The position numbers and the translations under genes are program-made. This document shows, one piece after another, positions 56,148 to 64,000 of a DNA stretch of 64,000 nt. Numbering within the stretch: position 1 is the stretch's first letter; each line of letters opens with the position of its first letter. A model generated the notes under the pieces. It had not been told where the DNA came from, did no database searches, and worked only from the letters and a program-made list of their open reading frames with translations. This DNA is from Desulfolucanica intricata. GTDB lineage: Bacteria; Bacillota; Desulfotomaculia; Desulfotomaculales; Desulfofarciminaceae. Where the stretch lies: the NCBI RefSeq assembly GCF_001592105.1, contig NZ_BCWE01000001.1, forward strand, positions 62,001-126,000, given 5' to 3'.

Positions 56148-56159
56148 CATTGATTAAAA

Positions 56160-56186
56160 TCAAAAAAGAGAGGATTTTTCCTCTCC
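56160..56186 (-). terminator. terminator of the Crp/Fnr-family gene
   Basis: Seven-base-pair stem GAGAGGA/TCCTCTC with a four-base loop followed by six U residues on the minus strand. It separates the regulator from the metal-cassette operon downstream. Confidence 0.85.
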
Positions 56187-56189
56187 CGG

Positions 56190-56894
56190 TCAATCAGTAA
56201 TCAGTACCAGTCTCTTTTTGTCAAGTATAGTGATGTTTTTCTGCCCTTCTATAGCAATAATGCCCTCTGACTGCAACTTAGTCAACTTACGACTCACCGT
56301 TTCTATGGTGGTACCCAACAGGTTAGCCACCTCCTGTCGTGACAGGTTAATTGAAATCCGGATACCTTGCAGGGTACTTACCCCCTCCTTCTCCGCCATA
56401 ACCATCAGCCAGGAGGCAAGCCTCTCCTCAACGTTTTTTAATGTTAAGTCCCCGATAAATTTCTCTGAATAAGCTAGCCTTTTACTCATAGCCTGCATAA
56501 TACTCAAAGACATTTCCGGATTCTGTCTGATAAGATTTTTCAAATCCTCCCTGGGTAATAGACACAGCCCGGTATCTTCCAAGGCTTCCGCATTCAGTAA
56601 ATGGCATTCGTCCTTAAACAGGCTTAATTCACCAAAGAAATCACCGCGCTCCAGGATACGAACAATTTGCTGCCGCCCGTCTTTGGAGGCCTCATACAGT
56701 TTTACTCTGCCGTATCTGACAATATAGAGGTGGTTAGCCTGATCCCCTCGCATAAAAAGGACATTTCCCTTTTTATACTCCTTTTTCTGAATCAGGCTGT
56801 TTACCTTTTGCAATTCTCCATAACTCAGGGTTTTAAAGATGGGTACCGTACTGGCACAAATATGTTCCACTTCTATAACATTCTGCCGGTTCAT
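56190..56894 (-). CDS. Crp/Fnr-family transcription regulator
   Basis: 234 residues. The cyclic-nucleotide-binding-like beta roll has FMRGDQANHLYIVRYGRVKLY and GDFFGELSLF. A long dimer helix follows, then the HTH_Crp domain with SRQEVANLLGTTIETVSRKLTKL, whose E-SR contacts fit a TTGAT-type half site. Only one Cys (in HICAST) lies where FNR has its N-terminal cluster ligands, so an Fe-S sensor is not evident. ATG 56894 lies eight bases after GAGG; GTG 56903 is too close. It has its own promoter and a perfect FNR-type box upstream. Confidence 0.92.
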   Translation of the reverse strand: MNRQNVIEVEHICASTVPIFKTLSYGELQKVNSLIQKKEYKKGNVLFMRGDQANHLYIVRYGRVKLYEASKDGRQQIVRILERGDFFGELSLFKDECHLLNAEALEDTGLCLLPREDLKNLIRQNPEMSLSIMQAMSKRLAYSEKFIGDLTLKNVEERLASWLMVMAEKEGVSTLQGIRISINLSRQEVANLLGTTIETVSRKLTKLQSEGIIAIEGQKNITILDKKRLVLITD

Positions 56895-56924
56895 TAATTT
56901 CACCTCGCATTAGACTCGATTATT

Positions 56925-56952
56925 AGTATAGCTTGATAACTTATTACGTCAA
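56925..56952 (-). promoter_or_regulatory. promoter of the Crp/Fnr-family gene
   Basis: TTGACG, 16 bases, TATACT on the minus strand, about 30 bases before the ATG. Confidence 0.6.
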
Positions 56953-56979
56953 TGATAGCAAAGAGAAATTTTTTCTTTT

Positions 56980-56993
56980 TTGATCTCCATCAA
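56980..56993. promoter_or_regulatory. perfect FNR/Crp-family binding site
   Basis: TTGAT-CTCC-ATCAA, an exact match to the FNR consensus TTGAT-N4-ATCAA. Its centre is about 41.5 bases before the start site predicted for the plus-strand promoter (TACAAT at 57016-57021), the class II activator position, and about 68 bases before that of the divergent regulator gene. Confidence 0.75.
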
Positions 56994-57015
56994 TGTTTGT
57001 TCGTCACCTTTTAAA

Positions 57016-57021
57016 TACAAT
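57016..57021 (+). promoter_or_regulatory. -10 of the FNR-box-controlled plus-strand promoter
   Basis: TACAAT with no good -35, as expected for an activator-dependent promoter. The transcript would start near 57028 and carry an AGTGTG/CACACT hairpin in its leader. Confidence 0.45.
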
Positions 57022-57105
57022 TAGTGTGTCAGGACTTTCCACACTGTAATTCTTAAGTACGAATACCGGTCTTAGAAAAAATTTTTTTCGAGAGGAGTTA
57101 TCACT

Positions 57106-57219
57106 TTGGCTAAAAATATTCACCCCTGTGCCAGGAAGATTCACCAACTTCCGGTTTACCGATGCCGTAAGAATATAGAAAAAGAATTTTTGAAAAACCT
57201 TTACCCCACTTATAAGTAA
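57106..57219 (+). CDS. 37-residue basic miniprotein under the FNR-type box
   Basis: TTG start eight bases after AGGAG; the protein begins MAKNIHPCARKIHQLPVY and continues RCRKNIEKEFLKNLYPTYK. It has two Cys, two His and many Lys/Arg, with no membrane segment. No family recognised. Support comes from the strong ribosome binding site and the activator-type promoter; there is no homology evidence. The BASS transporter gene starts 54 bases after its stop, so it could be an upstream partner or a leader peptide. Confidence 0.4.
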   Translation: MAKNIHPCARKIHQLPVYRCRKNIEKEFLKNLYPTYK

Positions 57220-57272
57220 ACCGGGTTCACGCTATAATAATAAAAATATGTGTCCTGTGTAGGTGATGAAAA

Positions 57273-58256
57273 ATGTTAAAAAAATTATTTATGTTACCAT
57301 CTAAAAAACTGAACATAACCATTCCGCTGGTTTTAACAGCAGGCTTTGTAGCAGGTTTATATTTTGATACTGCTTCACTAAAAAGTTTTATCTTACCGGT
57401 AACGATTTTAATGATTTATCCAACGATGATAGGTATAAAAGTTAGTGATATCTTAAATACTGCGCACATTAAATTATTTAAATATTCCTTTTTAATTAAT
57501 TTTATCATTATTCCCATTTCAGCTTATATAATGGGAACATTATTTTTACTTGAAGAACCTCAGCTGTTCGCCGGGTTGGCTATCGCATCTCTGCTGCCAA
57601 CAAGTAACATGACCATTGCTTTTACCATGTTTGCTAAAGGTAATGTTCCTGCAGCAATCACATTAACTGTCCTTAGCCTAATTTTAGGTTCAATATTGGC
57701 TCCCTGGTATCTCCTTGTAATGGTTGGAAAATATATTCCAATAAACTTTATGTTAGTTTTTAAGACGATTATTCTTGTTGTCTTTACTCCTATGATTGCA
57801 GGCATGATAACTTATTCATTACTTTTAAAAAAGTATTCAGAGGAACAATTTAAAAAAAATATCAAGCCGTATTTACCTGCAGCCAGTGCTTGGGGTATGA
57901 TGTTTATTGTCTTTACCAGTATATCGACAAATACTTCAATAATTATAGCTAACCTCAATATTTTTATAGTGGCTTTTTTAATTCAAATAGCCTTTTATCT
58001 GATAAATTATACAATAGCAGTGGTATTTGCCCGCAGTTATTTAAATACAGCGGATGGATACGCCTTAGTATATAGTACAGCACTCCGCAATCTTTCAATC
58101 TCCATAGGATTGGCTGCCACGGCTTTTGGAGCCAATGCTGCTTTAATGGTTGCCCTCGCCTTTATTATTCAGGGACAGGCAGCAGCTTATTTTGCAAAAC
58201 TTAATGAAAAGTATCAGCTATTGAAAAAACGCTGCCCGGATAATGAAAAGAGATAA
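57273..58256 (+). CDS. BASS-family (bile acid/arsenite-type) membrane transporter
   Basis: 327 residues with about nine to ten hydrophobic helices. SLLPTSNMTIAFTMFAKGNVPAAITLTVLSLILG in the middle and STALRNLSISIGLAATAFGANAALMVA near the end are the two discontinuous-helix regions of the BASS/ACR3 superfamily. Bile acid, pantoate or arsenite transport cannot be told apart from sequence. The ATG follows AGGTGATG. It lies downstream of the FNR-type promoter with no terminator in between. Confidence 0.85.
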   Translation: MLKKLFMLPSKKLNITIPLVLTAGFVAGLYFDTASLKSFILPVTILMIYPTMIGIKVSDILNTAHIKLFKYSFLINFIIIPISAYIMGTLFLLEEPQLFAGLAIASLLPTSNMTIAFTMFAKGNVPAAITLTVLSLILGSILAPWYLLVMVGKYIPINFMLVFKTIILVVFTPMIAGMITYSLLLKKYSEEQFKKNIKPYLPAASAWGMMFIVFTSISTNTSIIIANLNIFIVAFLIQIAFYLINYTIAVVFARSYLNTADGYALVYSTALRNLSISIGLAATAFGANAALMVALAFIIQGQAAAYFAKLNEKYQLLKKRCPDNEKR

Positions 58257-58260
58257 TTTT

Positions 58261-58290
58261 AATGCCCGCCGGTTAACTTTGGCGGGCATT
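58261..58290. terminator. strong hairpin between convergent genes, no U-tract
   Basis: Perfect ten-base-pair stem AATGCCCGCC/GGCGGGCATT with a ten-base loop between the transporter and UbiD-type genes. Neither strand has a clear U run, so it may block 3' exonucleases more than terminate. Confidence 0.5.
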
Positions 58291-58316
58291 GATGATTACA
58301 GTATATTACCGGATAA

Positions 58317-60074
58317 TTATCTAAACAATTCACTCCAGCGCTCAGAAACCCGTTTAACAATATCTTCTCTGGGAATAAGCTCATCCGGATAAAAAGGCTT
58401 CATCCGGGCATCAATAACAATTGGACCCCGATATTCAATTTTATTATTTCTTATTGCAGCATCGGCATATATATCGTGCGCCGGATCGAAACGGGTAAAT
58501 ACCGTCCACAGAAAAGAGGTTTGATCATGAATCACAGCCGCATCATCAACTAAAACAACCAGAGGCCACTCAGCTAATTTTTCCTGCTCTCTTTTAACTA
58601 TTTCCGAAGCTAAACCGGCTTCTTTTTCAAAAGTTTCCCCGGAAATCATGAGACAGCCGCCACAATAAGGTTTAACTTTCTTGATCTTGTGCAGTGGGCC
58701 TCCGCCATACTCGTGTGGTAAATTCCTAATAGGCTCGCCAAGTCCGGTCATAATAGCTTTACTACCCTCATTAAATTTACGACCGGTATAGTCCAATGTA
58801 TCCGTGGAAGTATTACTGATAATTAACAAATCCCTGGCCGGATTAAACCGTTTCAAGATATTCTCCAGCAGCTGACTAAATTTTGGCAATTCACAGGGTG
58901 CATCCGTAACCATCAAAAACTTGGTCAAGGTTAGCTGTCCTTCCCCCATAATCCGAAGGGCATGGGCCATTGCTTCCCTGTGATAACTTTCCCGCACTCT
59001 GGCTGCAGCCAGAGCATGAAAACCTGTCTCCCCGTAGGTCCATAATTCTTTTACCCCCGGCATAACTACCGGAAACATAGGAGATAACAATCTTTGCAAA
59101 AATTCGCCGATATAATAATCTTCCTGACGCGGCTTGCCAACCACAGTAGCAGGGTAAATGGCATCCTTGCGCCGGTAAATCTGTTTTACATTAAATACCG
59201 GAAAATCATGGATCAAAGAGTAATAACCGTAATGATCTCCAAAGGGTCCTTCCGGTCTGCGTACTTTAGGTGGAACTTCACCGCAAATCGCAAACTCCGC
59301 CTCGGCAACCAGGGCATGGGGATGATTACCTGGATCTACCAGATTCAATTTTTTCCCGATTAAGAAGGATGCAAAAATTAACTCCGGAAGCATTTCAGGC
59401 AGAGGAGCTATAGCTGCAAGTATAAGTGCCGGCGGCCCGCCTAAAAATACCGTCACGGGCAGGGGGCAGCCCAACTTTTCCGCTTCATAGTGGTGGAAGC
59501 CGCCACCCTTTTGAATTTGCCAGTGCATCCCGGTTTGGTTTTCAGAAAAAATCTGCATTCTGTACATGCCCAAATTATGCTCACGGGTCACCGGATCCTC
59601 AGTATAAACTAAAGGAAGGGTAAAAAACGGCCCGCCGTCCTCCTGCCAGCCGGTTAAGGCAGGGAATTCCTTTAAGTTAACTTTATTTTCCCGAAACTCC
59701 ATTACAGGAGCTTTAGTCCTTGGTACCCTTTTCAAGCCTGCCCTGGCAAAATCCAAAAGCCACTTACGTTCTCCCCACAGTGTTTTCGGCTTAGGAGGGA
59801 GTAGCCTGTCCAGTGCTGAAACAGCCTTCTTCACCAGTTCTTCCGGACGGGTTCCGGTGGCTAATGTAACCCTGCGCTCCGTACCAAACAGGTTAGTTAC
59901 CACAGGAAAACGACTTCCCTTTACCTTCGTGAATAACAGGGCCGGCCCACCTTCTTCTATAACCCGCCGGTGTATTTCAGCCAGTTCCAGGTATGGATCA
60001 ACCTCTGCTTTTACCTCAACAATTTCTTTCTCCCTTTCCAACAGCTTGATAAAGCTTCTTAAATTAGTATGCAT
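58317..60074 (-). CDS. UbiD-family prenyl-FMN-dependent decarboxylase
   Basis: About 585 residues. LRSFIKLLEREKEIVEV starts the family; GMYRMQIF, RRPEGPFGDHYGYYS with the conserved Glu and the metal/prFMN-binding region, and GHYSDIY-like AVIHDQTSFLWTVFTRFDPAHDIY are UbiD/Fdc features. It should (de)carboxylate an aromatic or alpha,beta-unsaturated acid with prenylated FMN. No UbiX (prFMN synthase) gene is in the window. ATG 60074 gives better spacing to GAGGTG than ATG 60077. Confidence 0.92.
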   Translation of the reverse strand: MHTNLRSFIKLLEREKEIVEVKAEVDPYLELAEIHRRVIEEGGPALLFTKVKGSRFPVVTNLFGTERRVTLATGTRPEELVKKAVSALDRLLPPKPKTLWGERKWLLDFARAGLKRVPRTKAPVMEFRENKVNLKEFPALTGWQEDGGPFFTLPLVYTEDPVTREHNLGMYRMQIFSENQTGMHWQIQKGGGFHHYEAEKLGCPLPVTVFLGGPPALILAAIAPLPEMLPELIFASFLIGKKLNLVDPGNHPHALVAEAEFAICGEVPPKVRRPEGPFGDHYGYYSLIHDFPVFNVKQIYRRKDAIYPATVVGKPRQEDYYIGEFLQRLLSPMFPVVMPGVKELWTYGETGFHALAAARVRESYHREAMAHALRIMGEGQLTLTKFLMVTDAPCELPKFSQLLENILKRFNPARDLLIISNTSTDTLDYTGRKFNEGSKAIMTGLGEPIRNLPHEYGGGPLHKIKKVKPYCGGCLMISGETFEKEAGLASEIVKREQEKLAEWPLVVLVDDAAVIHDQTSFLWTVFTRFDPAHDIYADAAIRNNKIEYRGPIVIDARMKPFYPDELIPREDIVKRVSERWSELFR

Positions 60075-60179
60075 CATTACACCTCTATTATTTCATTAAA
60101 AAATAGTATAAGCCAGCAGACAAAACTAAGCTTGAATAACCATATTATACCTCCGGTGATAGAAATTAAAAAGTCAAAA

Positions 60180-60230
60180 AAGTTTAAAAAGTATAAACGG
60201 CTTCAATTACTATCTTCATTGAAGCCGTTC
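60180..60230 (-). terminator. terminator of the DegT aminotransferase gene
   Basis: Perfect twelve-base-pair stem AACGGCTTCAAT/ATTGAAGCCGTT with a ten-base loop, followed on the minus strand by TATACTTTTTAAACTTTTTTG. It sits 10 bases after the stop. Confidence 0.8.
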
Positions 60231-60239
60231 CGAAATTCG

Positions 60240-61355
60240 TTAAACCTGACTAAGAGCTTCGGCTAGAATCTCCACTACATAATCAATCTGTTCATCAGTC
60301 AAGTTACTGGCAAAGGGGAGGGCCAAGGTAGAAGAAGCTACCCCTTCTGTTACTGGATAATCCCCTCTTTGATAACCAAATTTTTCAACATAAAAGGGCT
60401 GTAGATGAATTGGTTGGAAATAAGGACGACACCCTACCCCTTTATCCCTTAAATACTTCATTACCCGGTTACGGGAAGGAACTCTTACCACATATACAAA
60501 CCAGCTCATCTTTATTTCCGGCCCCACGTAAGGCAGTTCCACTTTGGGAATCTGTTTAAGCCGGGCATTATATTTTTCTGCTACCGCCTGCCTCTTATTT
60601 AATATTTCTTCGAGCCGCCTCATCTGGGCCACACCCAGAGCCGCACTTAGTTCATCCATTCGGTAATTATAGCCCAACCGAACATGCTCCAGCCATTCAC
60701 CGGCATTCCCCCGGCCCTGGTTGCGCATACTCCGGCATAAATCAGCCAGGTCTTTATTATTGGTTACCACCATGCCGCCCTCACCGGTGGTGATCTGTTT
60801 ATTGGGATAAAAGGCAAATACCCCGGCATCTCCCAAACTGCCTGCCATTTTGTCATAATACCGGGCCCCCAGAGCCTCACAGGCATCCTCAATCACATAA
60901 AGACCGTATTTTTTAGCTATAACTAAGATTTCTCTCATATTTGCCGGGTACCCGAATACATGAACAGGGAGAATTGCCTTGGTCCTGGTGGTTATTTTCT
61001 CCTCAATCTTACCTGCATCTATATTTAAAGTTAAAGGGTCAATATCTACAAATACCGGTTTGGCCCGCTCGAATAAGATACAATTTGATGAAGCAATAAA
61101 ACTAAAAGGCGTAGTAATTACCTCGTCCCCTTCGGTAATACCCAGCGAACGAATAATTAAGTGCAGTGCGCCGGTACCGCTGTTCACCGCTACGGCATAT
61201 TTTACCCCTACATAAGCCGCTACCAATCGCTCAAAATCCTTTAACTGCGGGCCAATACTTAGCACCGGTCCGGACAGCACTTGAAGTACCGCTTCCCGTT
61301 CCAGCGGGCCGATATCCGGTGCGGAAAGCGGCACATTCATCTCAGTCATCTTCAA
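60240..61355 (-). CDS. DegT/DnrJ/EryC1/StrS-family aminotransferase
   Basis: PLP enzyme of 371 residues that typically aminates keto-sugars for surface polysaccharides. NSGTGALHLIIRSLG, PFSFIASSNCILFERAKPVFVDID, VIEDACEALGA and FYPNKQITTGEGGMV (PLP lysine) match the family. The frame extends to 61421, but TTG 61355 lies eight bases after GGAGG and precedes MTEMNVPLSAPDI. A cell-surface sugar role is family-based; the anchored beta-helix gene is 93 bases upstream on the same strand. Confidence 0.9.
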   Translation of the reverse strand: MKMTEMNVPLSAPDIGPLEREAVLQVLSGPVLSIGPQLKDFERLVAAYVGVKYAVAVNSGTGALHLIIRSLGITEGDEVITTPFSFIASSNCILFERAKPVFVDIDPLTLNIDAGKIEEKITTRTKAILPVHVFGYPANMREILVIAKKYGLYVIEDACEALGARYYDKMAGSLGDAGVFAFYPNKQITTGEGGMVVTNNKDLADLCRSMRNQGRGNAGEWLEHVRLGYNYRMDELSAALGVAQMRRLEEILNKRQAVAEKYNARLKQIPKVELPYVGPEIKMSWFVYVVRVPSRNRVMKYLRDKGVGCRPYFQPIHLQPFYVEKFGYQRGDYPVTEGVASSTLALPFASNLTDEQIDYVVEILAEALSQV

Positions 61356-61448
61356 TCTCGGTTCCTCCTCTTTTTCAGTCCATAATTTATTAATATGGAT
61401 TAACCGGTAAGAAGGTGACAAAAAAAATGAGTTCGAATGAACCCATTT

Positions 61449-63458
61449 TTATCGTTTAATGGCGATCCCGTCCAAATCAACCCTAGAACCGGTGGACAGC
61501 TTATTATTTGTTTCGCATACCTCTATTTTTAATTCGTGTACTCCTTCCGACAGGACCGCTGAAAACAACGGAACCCTGTATTGATACTCTTCACTGTATA
61601 AATCAACCACTTCCCCCAGTTCCCCGTCCAGATAAACTCTGGCCTTCCCACGGTCGGGACCTTTGCTGCCAATCCAAGCTACTTCACTGCCGTTAAATTT
61701 GATCATAGCGTAATCCCCCTGCGTAGAGGAGTAATGCAGAGTATTTAAGTACGCTAAATCATTAACTATAGTTGACCATTCACCGGAATATTTAATCAAA
61801 GGGTTATGGTCATCCATGGGTACAATGGTATAAGCAAGACTCGACCAGTCACCCCAGTTATCCAGAATGTCTCTGGCCTTGACCCTGAAATAATAAGTAT
61901 GATCGGCCATTCCATTGAATACACCACCTGTATCCTCTGTTTCCGGGAGCCAGTTTTGCCAGCTGCCGTTTAAACCATCCCTAACCTGAACACAATATTT
62001 TACGACTTTGTGTACCGAGCTGACCACACCCCAGTTCAAACAAAAATCCAAAGTCTCAGAAACCTCACAGGAATAATGGGGTGTGTTCGGAGTTGACGTA
62101 ATAGGTAAAACAACACTGCCCTCCGCGGCTTCGTACGGTCCGATATCCACGCCCTTACCCTGGGGCCGCAGTTTGCCCTCAATATCAGTAGAGGGGGCTA
62201 ACTCCGAAGTCCCCCGGTCAATGGCAGGACTGTCAAGGGCCAGCCGGTAATCATGATATTTGCAACTTATAAATAGGGGGTCTATAGACCGACTGCTCCT
62301 TCCCTGTCCGGTTTCTTCATACCACACCCTGGAGTTTATCTCCTCCCTGGTATAAATCCGGTTATTTAATACAATCTCAGCACTGTCCCTGCTCCAGTAA
62401 ATATTATGATCTTCTTTTTCTAGAATAACTGATCCCCCCAGAAAAATCCCACAGTAGTTATAAGCAAAAATATTGTTTACTGAAAACATTTTAGCCGGGG
62501 GAGATATTATTTGGTCATTGACCCGAATACAATATTCACCCTTTAAACCATTGTTTACAACTAAATTGTTAGCCAGGATCAGAGATTCTTCACCCCGGTA
62601 AACTAACCCGGCAAAGCCGTTTCTGTCAATGATTGAGTTCACTATTTTTGCATTATTGCTGCTTAAATTAATACCTACGTTTGCATTTACTTTACAAGTG
62701 CAGGCAGACAAAGTTAAATGGTCAATTCCACAGTTAAAACCAACACCGGCATTATGATCTGCCGTACATTTTTCCAATAAAACATTATTGCCGCTTTCCA
62801 AAATAAAACCGTCAGCTGCCTCCGTTCCTTCATTATAGGATGAGCGGGTGTTTTTAATTAAAGTGTCATTTAACGGTCCCGGTGAAACAGCAATACCCGG
62901 GCCTTTATTATTGTGGAGGAAACAGTCTTCAATCGCCAGTTTTTCTCCGGATATAATTTGCAGGGCCGTTCCACAATTGAATATTTCCAAGTCTTTTAGT
63001 TTAACATAAGTATTTTGGCCCCATAAACCGATACCAACAATATAGTTCCTAATTTTTAAACCTTCAATAACCACATATGATACACCAAATTCAAAATTTA
63101 TAGCATATTTCCATATCAGACCCATGCCATCCAGCAGCACTTCCTCCCCGGTTTTGGCCGCGAGGGTTATAGGCCCCTGCTCGGTTCCGGAAGACTTTAA
63201 TGTAACATATTCTGTGTAAGTTCCACCGTGAAAAACCAGCCGGTCTCCGGGCTTTAATTGATTTACAGCAAACTGAACACTTTTCCAGGGAGTTTCCAGG
63301 GTGCCGGGGTTATTGTCATCTCCCCACAGGGCCACATAAAAGCTATTGTTTCTCCGATTTCGACGCAACTTTGGAACCCAATAGCAATATAGTACCAATA
63401 TCCACAAAATCAATAAAGCTGAACCGGCAATAATAACCACATGAGAAATTGTCCTCAC
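61449..63458 (-). CDS. membrane-anchored right-handed beta-helix protein
   Basis: 669 residues. One N-terminal membrane helix (about residues 6-27) anchors an extracytoplasmic protein. A DUF1565-like entry (FYVALWGDDNNPGTLETPWKS) leads into parallel beta-helix repeats with many Asn (about residues 100-340), as in pectate lyase-like proteins. GVDIGPYEA marks a choice-of-anchor-type module, then an Fn3-like segment and a C-terminal jelly-roll-like domain (LHYSSTQGDYAMIKFNGSEVAWIG). It probably binds or cleaves polysaccharide. GTG 63458 touches GGAGG, so the GTG six codons later may be the true start. Confidence 0.8.
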   Translation of the reverse strand: MRTISHVVIIAGSALLILWILVLYCYWVPKLRRNRRNNSFYVALWGDDNNPGTLETPWKSVQFAVNQLKPGDRLVFHGGTYTEYVTLKSSGTEQGPITLAAKTGEEVLLDGMGLIWKYAINFEFGVSYVVIEGLKIRNYIVGIGLWGQNTYVKLKDLEIFNCGTALQIISGEKLAIEDCFLHNNKGPGIAVSPGPLNDTLIKNTRSSYNEGTEAADGFILESGNNVLLEKCTADHNAGVGFNCGIDHLTLSACTCKVNANVGINLSSNNAKIVNSIIDRNGFAGLVYRGEESLILANNLVVNNGLKGEYCIRVNDQIISPPAKMFSVNNIFAYNYCGIFLGGSVILEKEDHNIYWSRDSAEIVLNNRIYTREEINSRVWYEETGQGRSSRSIDPLFISCKYHDYRLALDSPAIDRGTSELAPSTDIEGKLRPQGKGVDIGPYEAAEGSVVLPITSTPNTPHYSCEVSETLDFCLNWGVVSSVHKVVKYCVQVRDGLNGSWQNWLPETEDTGGVFNGMADHTYYFRVKARDILDNWGDWSSLAYTIVPMDDHNPLIKYSGEWSTIVNDLAYLNTLHYSSTQGDYAMIKFNGSEVAWIGSKGPDRGKARVYLDGELGEVVDLYSEEYQYRVPLFSAVLSEGVHELKIEVCETNNKLSTGSRVDLDGIAIKR

Positions 63459-63819
63459 CCTCCTGTCCCGGTATATTTTCTTGTTTCTTTACCATTCTAT
63501 TCCGAGCCAGCTGCCGGGTACCAAAACAATAGAATATAGTAAAAATATACTGGGAAAAGAAGAAAATATGCCTGTGATATAAGGCACTGCAATTTTCTAT
63601 TTATTACATTGCAGTATTATTAATTGGAGGTATGTAGATGGAACTTATTAGATTATGATATCAAAGAAGTATAGTTATTTTTTGTAAATTAATGGTCAAA
63701 CTAACCCGCTAATCCTTAAAGGAAGCGGGTCTTAACATTTTTAAATAAATATAAACGTTTTCTATACTGTTTTTTTAAAAGATGAATATATTTTTAACAT
63801 ACCAAACCCGGGAGGAACA
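63459..63819. other. gap before the DUF3307 gene: mini-ORF and hairpin
   Basis: This AT-rich gap holds a GGAGG followed by the six-codon frame MELIRL (63638-63658) and then a hairpin ACCCGCT/AGCGGGT with an inner TCC/GGA (63704-63730) followed by TCTTAACATTTTT. The order leader peptide, terminator, gene is attenuator-like. Nothing else was recognised. Confidence 0.35.
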
Positions 63820-64000
63820 ATGATCCTAAATTTTCTTCTCTTGTTTTGCTGTCATGTTCTTGGTGATTACTATTTGCAGCTGAATAAATTTGCCAGGTAT
63901 AAAAGAAAAAATATCCTAATTTTGTTGGGACACGCGGCAAGCTGGGCTGTCATTATCAGCCTCGGTCTCTTTATTCTAAACCTGTTTTACTGGTGGAAAT
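63820..64000 (+). CDS. DUF3307 membrane protein (cut by right edge)
   Basis: The first 60 residues are visible. MILNFLLLFCCHVLGDYYLQLNKFARYKRK and LLGHAASWAVIISLGL match the start of DUF3307 proteins, which carry a conserved H..GD...Q pattern in the first helix and several membrane helices. The ATG follows GGGAGG. Function unknown; in other bacteria the family often lies beside SatD-like genes, which would be beyond the window. Confidence 0.7.
   Translation, partial: MILNFLLLFCCHVLGDYYLQLNKFARYKRKNILILLGHAASWAVIISLGLFILNLFYWWK

Overview
The window looks like the chromosome of an anaerobic, spore-forming Firmicute of the Desulfotomaculum/Pelotomaculum (Peptococcaceae) type. This is an inference from gene content. 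The evidence is a LonA-LonB-ClpX-trigger factor cluster, a LysM/SleB-type cortex hydrolase, HemZ, meso-diaminopimelate dehydrogenase, tandem MoeA proteins, FdhD, and a selenocysteine formate dehydrogenase beside NuoE/NuoF-type subunits and 5-formyl-THF cyclo-ligase. Most starts follow a strong AGGAGG-type ribosome binding site, and many are GTG or TTG. No transposase, phage module, CRISPR array, rRNA or credible tRNA gene was found.

Layout. Positions 1-7009 (minus strand) hold proteostasis genes: lon (cut by the left edge), lonB, clpX and tig. The clpP gene usually found between tig and clpX is missing, but a short clpP-like tail seems to remain. Positions 7471-14370 hold a cortex-hydrolase-like protein, a zinc-ribbon protein, adenine deaminase, a small membrane protein with a possible ATC start, an SPFH protein coupled to a ribbon-helix-helix protein, a YgbA-type protein, an EamA transporter and cysK. 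Positions 14486-16514 are groES-groEL under a CIRCE operator. Positions 16820-24866 carry fdhD, a membrane-anchored MutS-like ATPase, a three-gene moe operon with a structured leader, and hemZ.

Positions 24869-28116 carry ddh, two tiny genes (an RCKP rubredoxin-like protein and an eight-residue-repeat protein) and a stand-alone FMN glutamate-synthase-like protein. Positions 28117-37413 are dominated by a 2753-residue cyclic beta-1,2-glucan synthase gene followed by galU, which would supply its UDP-glucose. Positions 37482-44289 read, in transcription order, as 5-formyl-THF cyclo-ligase, NuoE/HylC, NuoF/HylB, a truncated FdhA-like iron-sulfur protein, and FdhA with an in-frame UGA and a SECIS hairpin. 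This fits an NAD-linked, possibly electron-bifurcating formate dehydrogenase.

Positions 44452-53486 contain an ACT-domain protein, a radical SAM-PDZ-DUF512-like protein, tandem DnaA boxes, tsaD, an endonuclease/phosphatase-family protein, a sirtuin, a thioesterase, a second adenine-deaminase-like gene, a small zinc-ribbon protein and an rRNA methyltransferase. Positions 53631-58256 form a metal/redox block: a P1B-ATPase with a CPG motif, a separate HMA protein, a redox-disulfide protein behind a palindromic operator, a Crp/Fnr regulator, a perfect FNR-type box, a 37-residue gene and a BASS-family transporter. Positions 58317-64000 hold a UbiD-type decarboxylase, a DegT aminotransferase, an anchored beta-helix protein and the start of a DUF3307 gene.

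The least ordinary signals are: the clpP remnant; the FNR-type box centred 41.5 bases before a predicted start site for a tiny gene; the palindrome in front of the metal cassette; the octapeptide-repeat miniprotein next to the RCKP protein; the 72-base cloverleaf-like element before ygbA; and the formate dehydrogenase operon with its SECIS and intercistronic hairpins.
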